Below are positions 14,349 through 19,880 of a DNA stretch of 22,193 nt, one piece after another; positions within the stretch are counted from its first letter, which is position 1, and each line of letters opens with the position of its first letter. The stretch is from DATEJJ01 sp039649115 (GTDB taxonomy: Bacteria > Actinomycetota > Actinomycetes > Mycobacteriales > Micromonosporaceae). The DNA lies in the NCBI GenBank assembly GCA_039649115.1, contig JBBWZQ010000410.1:1-22193 (forward strand). Direction: 5' to 3'. The notes beneath the pieces were generated by a model. That model ran no database searches. It was not told where the DNA came from and saw only the letters and a list, made by a program, of their open reading frames with translations. The position numbers and the translations under genes were made by a program.

Positions 14349-15891
14349 GCCAGTGCACCTCCGGACCGGCGTCCTGCATCGGTACGCAGCACCGGCACTC
14401 GGTGGCCGACAGCGCGATGACCGGCGCCTCCCGCCGTACCGCGAGGTCCACCTCGCGCCACATCTGGTCGGTGCGCGCCGGATCCGGCTCGGCCAGCGCG
14501 GCCTCGACGAGCCGGTCGACACCGGAGTCGTAGCGGCCGCCCGCCTTGCGTAGCAGGGCACCGGCCACCGCCCGCCCGTTGTCGCCGTACCAGTCCGGCG
14601 TCCAGTCGAGCAGCCGCAGGTCCCAGGCGTCCGGCCGCCGCGCGGGTACCAGCCAGATGCCGGCGCGGGCCAGGCTGGCCGACAGCGCGTCGACGACGGG
14701 GCCGGCGGCGGTCGCGGTGTCCGTGCCGCGCAGCGACAGCCGCACGCCGTCGCGGTACCCGGCGTCTGCCAGCAGCCGGCGGGCCAGGGCCGGATCGCCC
14801 GCCGCGGACTCCTCCCGGTACCCCGGGCTGCCGGGCGTGACCAGTCCGTACAGCGGCCGGGCGGTGGCGCCGGGCACCTGCGCGGCGGCGGCCGCGAGCT
14901 GGCCGCGCTCGATGGCCACGGCCACCGCCCGGCGCACCACGGCGCTGCGCACCGATCCGGTCGCGTCGGGGTTGAACACCAGGCAGGTCAGGAAGTTCGG
15001 ACCCCGCTGGGCGGGCTCGCCGGGCACCGCGGAGGCGGGCGCGAACGGGCTCGCCGCGCCGGGCGGCTCGGTGCCGCCGTCCGCGCAGATCTCGATCAGG
15101 CCGGCGGTGCGCGCCCGGATGGGGTCGCTGTCCGGCTGCCACCGCGGGTTCGGTTCGAGCACCAGGTCGTGCCCGAGCGATCGGCGGCGCAGCGCCCGGT
15201 ACGGCCCGGCCGAGGTGGCGTTGCGGTACAGCTCGTGGCTGTCGGGCACGTAGTAGTCGTACTCCCGTGGCGCGGCCGCCGCGAAGCCGGTGGCGAGGAT
15301 GTGCAGGAAGTCGCTGGCCGGTCCGCGCAGCCGGATCTCCAGCGTCTGGCTGTCCACCGCGGACAGCCCGGCGACCGGGTGGGCACGCTGGAACTGGGCG
15401 AGGTCGGGCGCGGTGGGCGCCTGCTCCCCGAAGGCGGCCTGGAAGGCGGCGCAGTACTCCGCCATCCCCTCGATGGTGTCGGTGAGGTAGTGCCGGCCGC
15501 GCGCCGCGGTGGGAAAGGCGATCCGCTTGAACCCGCGGATGAAGTCGCCGGACACCAGCTGGCGGGCCTGCTGCGCGTCCCACAGCAGGTCTTGGCGGAT
15601 ATGCAGGCGGTACGTGCGGCGGTCGGGGCTCAGCCCGCCGTTGTCCACGGTGGGCACGGCGGTCGCGGCGTCGGGCACCGGGTCGGGAGCCGAGAGCGCC
15701 GGCCGGCTCCCGGGATACCCGAACAGTTGCCTGGTGAGCAGCCGCAGTACCTGCCCGCTGCGGATCGTGTACGGGCCCGCGGCCGTGCCGTGCGCCGGTC
15801 GCCGCGGACCGAGCAGGCGAAGGAGCGGACCGTCCGGTTGGTGGGTCTCCCGGACCTGGTGAGGGGCGCTGGCCACGCGACTGTCGGTCAT
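14341..15891 (-). CDS. Oligopeptide/dipeptide-binding-protein homologue (SBP family 5) without signal peptide
   Basis: This 516-aa protein resembles the solute-binding proteins DppA/OppA. The early conserved region TYRLHIRQDLLWDAQQ is followed by LVSGDFIRGFKRI, then VDSQTLEIRLRGP, SAGPYRALRR, FLTCLVFNPDATG and the late LLDWTPDWYGDN. Ordinary members are exported lipoproteins. This one starts MTDSRVASAPHQVRETHQPD with no hydrophobic segment and no lipobox cysteine, and no permease or ATPase genes are nearby. The start is ATG 15891 with GAAGGTGG upstream; no upstream extension supplies a signal sequence. It may therefore be a cytoplasmic protein that binds a peptide-like intermediate. OppA-like genes (oppA1, oppA2) are known in the clavulanic acid cluster, which is a loose precedent. 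Its promoter resembles that of the epoxide hydrolase. Its 3' end overlaps the AhpD-like gene. Confidence 0.85.
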   Translation of the reverse strand: MTDSRVASAPHQVRETHQPDGPLLRLLGPRRPAHGTAAGPYTIRSGQVLRLLTRQLFGYPGSRPALSAPDPVPDAATAVPTVDNGGLSPDRRTYRLHIRQDLLWDAQQARQLVSGDFIRGFKRIAFPTAARGRHYLTDTIEGMAEYCAAFQAAFGEQAPTAPDLAQFQRAHPVAGLSAVDSQTLEIRLRGPASDFLHILATGFAAAAPREYDYYVPDSHELYRNATSAGPYRALRRRSLGHDLVLEPNPRWQPDSDPIRARTAGLIEICADGGTEPPGAASPFAPASAVPGEPAQRGPNFLTCLVFNPDATGSVRSAVVRRAVAVAIERGQLAAAAAQVPGATARPLYGLVTPGSPGYREESAAGDPALARRLLADAGYRDGVRLSLRGTDTATAAGPVVDALSASLARAGIWLVPARRPDAWDLRLLDWTPDWYGDNGRAVAGALLRKAGGRYDSGVDRLVEAALAEPDPARTDQMWREVDLAVRREAPVIALSATECRCCVPMQDAGPEVHWLR

Positions 15892-15913
15892 CTGTTCGCC
15901 ACCTTCGTCTCTC

Positions 15914-15941
15914 GATCATCTCACGCTATCTCATTATAAAG
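15914..15941 (-). promoter_or_regulatory. Shared ATAG promoter element and flanking box driving the SBP gene
   Basis: On the minus strand the core reads CTTTATAATGAGATAG (15941-15926), followed by C and an outer GATC at 15914. The core matches the epoxide hydrolase element (7827-7842) at 14 of 16 positions, and the outer GATC is kept in both. The GATAGC hexamer lies 33 bases from the start codon, against 34 in the epoxide hydrolase promoter. Confidence 0.6.
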
Positions 15942-15987
15942 CTGATGGAGGTGATTTCCGCGACCCTCCCACCAGGATTGCCTCCCG

Positions 15988-16004
15988 CTAACGAAAGATA
16001 TAGC
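15988..16004 (+). promoter_or_regulatory. ATAG promoter element of the methyltransferase operon, probably leaderless
   Basis: CTAACGAAAGATATAG followed by C gives a -10-like TATAGC at 15999-16004. TTGCCT at 15978-15983 is a weak -35 with a 15-base spacer. Only eight bases separate the hexamer from the ATG at 16013, so transcription would start at or next to the start codon. Confidence 0.55.
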
Positions 16005-16012
16005 ATCCTCGT

Positions 16013-16915
16013 ATGGACCAGCGGCATCTCGACCAGCGGCACCTCCTGATGCACCAGGTGATGCTGGGCGACCGTCGCCGGATCGACGCGTATGACAAGG
16101 CACTGTCCGAGGCGGTCACGCCCGGCTCGGTCGTGGCCGACGTCGGTGCCGGAACGCTCGCGCTGACCGCGCTGGCGCTGCGGTACGGCGCGGCCCGGGT
16201 CTACGCGCTGGAGGCCGACCCGCAGCTGGCCGCGCTCGCGAGCCACCTCATCGAGGCCAACGGGTGGTCGGACCGGGTCATCCTGGTTCCCGGCGACGCC
16301 CGGCTGGCCGTGCTGCCGGAGAAGGTGGATGTGCTCGTCGCGGAGCTGATGGGCAATCTCGGCCCGGAAGAGGACATGGCCCGGATACTCGCCATCGTGG
16401 CGCGGCGCGTCCTGCGCGCGGGCGGAGTGGTGATACCTGAGCGGCTGGTCAGCTACCTGGTCCCGGTGCAGTTCGACGACGAGGGCTGGGGCGTGTGGCG
16501 CGACGGCTTTCTCGACATGCGGCTGGCGGTCGTGCAGGAGCACGTCCGGCCGGAGGCGCAACTGCACTTCTTCAGCTTCCCACCCACGCTGCTGGCAGAG
16601 CCGGTGGTTCTCGCCGACAGCGCGGCCAGATCACGGCGCGGGCGCCCGCAGGACACGCTGCGGCTGGACGTCGACCACGGCGGCTGCCTCCAGGCGGTGG
16701 CGGGCTACTTCGTCGCGACGCTGGCGCCCGGCGTCACCCTCGCCAACTTTCCCTCATACCCCGGCTGCAACTGGGCCGTGTGGATCTGGCCGCTGCGGCA
16801 CAGCGCGGTGGGTCCGGGCGACGAGATACGCGTCCGGGTGCGGGTGCCCGAGGGCGGCCGGGTGGTGACCGATTGGCGGCTGGACTGCCAGCTGTTGCGG
16901 AAGGGGACCCAATGA
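16013..16915 (+). CDS. PRMT-like class I SAM-dependent methyltransferase
   Basis: This 300-aa protein has the layout of protein arginine methyltransferases. The N-terminal segment HQVMLGDRRRIDAYDKAL is followed by motif I VADVGAGTLALTAL (41-54) and the ribose-binding acid E67 in YALEADP. A double-E-like loop VAELMGN comes next (E111, with E119/E120 close by). A C-terminal beta-barrel part follows, with CNWAVWIWPL standing where PRMTs have the THW loop and then GPGDEIRVRV. It would transfer methyl groups from SAM, but the acceptor (protein arginine, other residue or small molecule) cannot be read from sequence. The start has no ribosome-binding site; the -10 is nine bases away, pointing to a leaderless mRNA. 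The gene begins with a 15-base duplication encoding DQRHLDQRHL. It heads a four-gene operon of overlapping or closely spaced genes. Confidence 0.82.
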   Translation: MDQRHLDQRHLLMHQVMLGDRRRIDAYDKALSEAVTPGSVVADVGAGTLALTALALRYGAARVYALEADPQLAALASHLIEANGWSDRVILVPGDARLAVLPEKVDVLVAELMGNLGPEEDMARILAIVARRVLRAGGVVIPERLVSYLVPVQFDDEGWGVWRDGFLDMRLAVVQEHVRPEAQLHFFSFPPTLLAEPVVLADSAARSRRGRPQDTLRLDVDHGGCLQAVAGYFVATLAPGVTLANFPSYPGCNWAVWIWPLRHSAVGPGDEIRVRVRVPEGGRVVTDWRLDCQLLRKGTQ

Positions 16916-17550
16916 TGCTCTACGCTGCCGGCTCGGTGTGCGACGTGTCGGTGCGTGCCGAGAAGCTGTGCGGGCTGACCTGGTCCGGGCAGTTGCTCTG
17001 GTTCGCCGACGCCGAGCTGGAACAGGTGGTCTGTGTCGACCCGTACACCGCGGATGTGATCCGGACGATCTCCTGCCCCGGGTTGCGCTGCGGGCTGGCC
17101 ACGATGGACGGCAACCTGGTGTACGCCGCGGGCGCCGACCACCAGCTCGTCGCCGTGAGCCCGGCCACCGGCGAACAGGTCGCGCAGGCGCGCAACCCGC
17201 GACCGGGCCAGCAGGTGTCCGCGATGGAGGGCGCGCGCAACGGCCTGTGGCTCGGCTACCGGGACATGCTCGACCTGCGCGGCACGGGCGGATTCGAGCT
17301 GGTGACGTGCCTGGACGTACCGGGCACGGTGTCCGGCGTGGCGGTCACCGACAGGTACGTCGTCTACGCCGACCGCACCGAGGAGTCCATCACGCTCGTC
17401 GATCCGCTGCTGGAGCAGGTGATCCTGGCGATCAACGTGCACGGCTCACCCACCGGCCTGGCGTGGGACGGCGCGCACATCTGGTACTGCGACAGCGCGG
17501 CCAACCGGCTGCGGGCCATCGACGTGCCTGGGCTGGTCCGCTCGCTGTGA
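16912..17550 (+). CDS. Small beta-propeller protein (YncE/Vgb-like repeats)
   Basis: This 212-aa protein consists of repeated propeller blades. Examples are GLTWSGQLLWFADAELEQV, GLATMDGNLVYAAGADHQLV, GVAVTDRYVVYADRTEESI and GLAWDGAHIWYCDSAANRL. Each is followed by a strand of the type VDPYTADVIRTI. That gives about five blades, fewer than the six or seven of a closed propeller, so it may dimerise or complete itself with another chain. There is no signal peptide. The ATG at 16912 overlaps the methyltransferase stop by four bases (ATGA) and has AAGGGGA upstream. Related proteins include YncE-like, virginiamycin B lyase-like and glutaminyl-cyclotransferase-like propellers. No catalytic signature lets me choose, so a binding or scaffold role is as likely as catalysis. 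Confidence 0.75.
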   Translation: MMLYAAGSVCDVSVRAEKLCGLTWSGQLLWFADAELEQVVCVDPYTADVIRTISCPGLRCGLATMDGNLVYAAGADHQLVAVSPATGEQVAQARNPRPGQQVSAMEGARNGLWLGYRDMLDLRGTGGFELVTCLDVPGTVSGVAVTDRYVVYADRTEESITLVDPLLEQVILAINVHGSPTGLAWDGAHIWYCDSAANRLRAIDVPGLVRSL

Positions 17551-17588
17551 CCTGGTCGCGGATGCCCGCGACACGGGGGGAGGACGCC

Positions 17589-18392
17589 GTGGCATCGCAT
17601 CTCGCCGGACCCCTCGTGGACCTGGTACCGGTCGCCCAGCGCTACGTCGATCGCGTCCGGCCACGACGCCGGGTCGACGTCGCGCGGATCGGCCGGCTCA
17701 CGCCCCGGCCGGATCCCGCGTTCTGCCGGCGGGTCGCCGACCACTTCGACCGGGCGCCACTGTTCCAGTGGAATTCCCGGCTGCGCCGGCGGTATGCCCT
17801 GCTGCAGTCCGAGAGCCTGCGCCAGTACCAGGCGATCGTCGACGCCGGCATCGAGGTGTTGCCCTGGCTCGCGCCGGGCCAGCCGTACCGGGACTCCGCG
17901 CACCTGCGCGAGTCGGTGCGGCGCAGCGGAAGGCTGTACGTGTTCCTCACGCGCGACGGCCACGGACCGGGTGGCAGCCCACCCGACCACCCCATGTCGG
18001 AGCCCTCCGGGGTCCGGGTGGCTCAGGTGGACCTCTGCCACAACGACATCTTCCGGGCCGTACACGACGTGTTCGGCCACGTGATGTTCGGCAACAGCAT
18101 GGGGCCGGCGGGCGAGTTCCGGGCCGCGTACAGCCAGATGGCCATGTACCCGGACGGCGCGCACCCGGTGCTGTTCACCGAACAGGTGAGCCAGATCTGC
18201 TGGTTCTTCTACGGTCCGCACCTGCGCGACGATGCCGGACGGCTGCCCGCACGCGGCGCACCCGGCTGGGTGCCGCCGCGGCACCGGCCCTATCCAGAGC
18301 AGAAGGTGTTCGCCTGCCCGCCGGAGTTCCTCGCCCGGTTCACGGCCAGCGTCATGGAGGAGGATCGATGTCTCAACGGAGAGAACCAGTGA
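17589..18392 (+). CDS. Uncharacterised protein with HDxFGH...E putative metal site
   Basis: This 267-aa protein contains HNDIFRAVHDVFGH (151-164), then GPAGEFRAAY (E176) and FTEQVSQ (E198), and ends with RPYPEQKVFACPPEFLARF. H159, H164 and E198 have an H-x4-H...E spacing like the 2-His-1-Glu iron site of aromatic amino acid hydroxylases, where the Glu lies about 40 residues after the second His (here 34). This is an analogy, not a family assignment. From memory, similar HDxFGH proteins occur in other bacteria and phages without a known function. The GTG at 17589 is chosen because GGGGGGAGGA lies five bases upstream. Earlier in-frame starts at 17547 (overlapping the previous stop) and 17562 are possible. 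Its stop lies inside the next gene. An iron-dependent oxygenase or a hydrolase are both possible. Confidence 0.75.
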   Translation: MASHLAGPLVDLVPVAQRYVDRVRPRRRVDVARIGRLTPRPDPAFCRRVADHFDRAPLFQWNSRLRRRYALLQSESLRQYQAIVDAGIEVLPWLAPGQPYRDSAHLRESVRRSGRLYVFLTRDGHGPGGSPPDHPMSEPSGVRVAQVDLCHNDIFRAVHDVFGHVMFGNSMGPAGEFRAAYSQMAMYPDGAHPVLFTEQVSQICWFFYGPHLRDDAGRLPARGAPGWVPPRHRPYPEQKVFACPPEFLARFTASVMEEDRCLNGENQ

Positions 18393-19669
18393 TCGACCTC
18401 GACCGGCCGGCGGCACGGGTGCCGGTCGACTCGATCCGGGCCAGCTTTCCCATCCTGGCCACGGGCAGTCACGGCGCCCCGTTGGCGTACCTGGACAACG
18501 CGGCCACCACGCAGAAGCCGTGGCCCGTACTGGACGCCATCGTCGACTACTACGCGCACGCGAACAGCAACATCGGGCGCGGGCACTACGAGCTGAGCCT
18601 GCGGGCCACGGACCGGTACGAGGCGGCCCGGGCGGTGGTGCAGCGCTGGCTCAACGCGGCGTACCCGGATGAGATCGTGTTCACCCGCGGTACCACCGAC
18701 GGCATGAACCTGCTGGCGGACACGCTGGGCGCGGACCGGGTGGGCGCCGGCGACCAGGTCGTGGTCACCGGGGCGGAGCACAACTCCAACCTGCTGCCCT
18801 GGCGCCGGCTGTGCGAGCGGGTGGGGGCGCGGCTGGTGGTGGTGCCCACCGACGAGCACGGCCGGGTGCCGCTCGCCGGGTTCGTCCGGGCGCTCGGCCC
18901 GCGGGTGCGGCTGGCCGCGGTGACCCATGTGTCCAATGTGCTCGGTGCTGTCAGCCCGGTGGCGGACATGATCGCGCAGGCACACCGGCGCGGGGTGGTC
19001 GTGGTGGTCGACGGTGCCCAGGCGGTCGCCCACCGGCCGGTCGACGTGCGGGCACTGGATGCCGACTTCTACTGCTTCTCCGGGCACAAGGTGTACGGAC
19101 CGATGGGCAGCGGCGTCATGTACGGGCGGCGCGAGCTGCTGCACGGCCTGCCGCCGTACCAGGTCGGTGGCGGAACGGTGAAGGGCGTGCGGCACGGCGA
19201 GCCGGTGGCGTACGTGCCCGTACCGGCGCGGCTGGAGGCCGGTACGCCGGACGTCTGCGCCGCCGTGGCGCTCGCCGCGGCCCTGGAGTACCTGGGCACG
19301 CTGGGCTGGGATCTGGTGCGCCGGCACGACGAGCTGATGGTGCGCACCGCGGTGCAGGCGCTGCGCGAGGTACCCGGAGCCCGGGTGATCGGGCATCCGG
19401 AGGAGGGCGCGGCCGGCATCGTGTCCTTTGTGGTCGATGGTGTGCACCCCTACGACGTTGGCGGGCACCTGGACCGGCACGGCATCGCGGTGCGCAGTGG
19501 CGTGCACTGCGCGAGTACCTTCCTGGACAGCCTGGGGTTGCTCGGCACCGTTCGGATGTCCTTTGCCGTGTACAACACCGAGGACGACATCGACCGGGTA
19601 CGGCGCGCGCTGCACACGGTGCGCCCGGGGTCCTGGACGCGGGAGCACCCGACGACCCGCTTCCTGTGA
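18368..19669 (+). CDS. Class V PLP enzyme, SufS/CsdA-type cysteine desulfurase-like
   Basis: This 433-aa fold-type I enzyme has the group II desulfurase pattern. LAYLDNAATTQKP is at 39-51, TGAEHNSNLLPW holds H138, and the PLP aspartate lies in VVVDGAQAV. The aldimine lysine K241 is in FSGHKVYGP, and LEAGTPDV is present. The catalytic cysteine C381 is in RSGVHCAS, where the family usually has HHC. It would take sulfur from cysteine as a persulfide, or act as a related C-S or C-N lyase on another amino acid. No SufBCD, SufU, IscU or MoeB/ThiS-like acceptor lies nearby, so it is probably dedicated to this locus. The ATG at 18368 follows GGAGGAGG closely and overlaps the upstream gene by 25 bases. 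A GTG at 18389 in the same frame is the alternative. It is the last gene of the operon. Confidence 0.88.
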   Translation: MSQRREPVIDLDRPAARVPVDSIRASFPILATGSHGAPLAYLDNAATTQKPWPVLDAIVDYYAHANSNIGRGHYELSLRATDRYEAARAVVQRWLNAAYPDEIVFTRGTTDGMNLLADTLGADRVGAGDQVVVTGAEHNSNLLPWRRLCERVGARLVVVPTDEHGRVPLAGFVRALGPRVRLAAVTHVSNVLGAVSPVADMIAQAHRRGVVVVVDGAQAVAHRPVDVRALDADFYCFSGHKVYGPMGSGVMYGRRELLHGLPPYQVGGGTVKGVRHGEPVAYVPVPARLEAGTPDVCAAVALAAALEYLGTLGWDLVRRHDELMVRTAVQALREVPGARVIGHPEEGAAGIVSFVVDGVHPYDVGGHLDRHGIAVRSGVHCASTFLDSLGLLGTVRMSFAVYNTEDDIDRVRRALHTVRPGSWTREHPTTRFL

Positions 19670-19678
19670 CGGCGAAAG

Positions 19679-19688
19679 AATAGCTATT
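19679..19688. promoter_or_regulatory. Perfect 10-bp palindrome AATAGCTATT
   Basis: This palindrome lies 10 bases after the desulfurase-like stop and starts the AT-rich spacer. It contains the same ATAGC core as the promoter elements, on both strands. It could be an operator half-site pair or chance. Confidence 0.3.
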
Positions 19689-19714
19689 AGAAATCGAAGA
19701 TATCCGTTTGCGTT

Positions 19715-19760
19715 GCTGTCCGGTTCCCATTATCGGACAGCATCTCTCGTTTCTCTTGTC
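19715..19760 (+). terminator. Putative rho-independent terminator of the methyltransferase-desulfurase operon
   Basis: GCTGTCCG (19715-19722) and CGGACAGC (19734-19741) form a perfect 8-bp stem with an 11-base loop, followed by the T-rich stretch ATCTCTCGTTTCTCTTGTC. It sits 45 bases after the last gene of the operon and before the promoter of the 401-aa gene. Confidence 0.55.
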
Positions 19761-19768
19761 TGGTCGCC

Positions 19769-19796
19769 TTGACAGACTACTTTAGAAAAATATAGC
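19769..19796 (+). promoter_or_regulatory. Promoter of the 401-aa gene: consensus -35 plus ATAG element
   Basis: TTGACA (19769-19774), a 16-base spacer and TATAGC (19791-19796) form the clearest sigma-70-type promoter in the window. The spacer and -10 contain CTTTAGAAAAATATAG (19780-19795), the shared 16-mer. The predicted leader before the ATG at 19881 is about 78 bases. Confidence 0.7.
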
Positions 19797-19880
19797 GTTT
19801 GAAATGGATCCCCGGAGGTCGCCGTTGCGCCCGACCGGGCGCCGGACCGGGGACAACCGGAGACACACGGGAGGTGGCTC

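Noticed and set aside
11085..14561. An open frame of more than 1100 codons on the minus strand
   Set aside because: It lies antisense to kinase 2, the PLP enzyme and the AhpD-like gene, which all have full family motifs. Its composition is Arg/Gly/His/Gln-rich with no domain. Long antisense frames are expected at this GC content.
17768..18367. Long N-terminal extension of the desulfurase-like protein
   Set aside because: The frame stays open upstream but overlaps the HDxFGH gene and gives Arg/Pro-rich low-complexity sequence. The family N-terminus begins near 18368.
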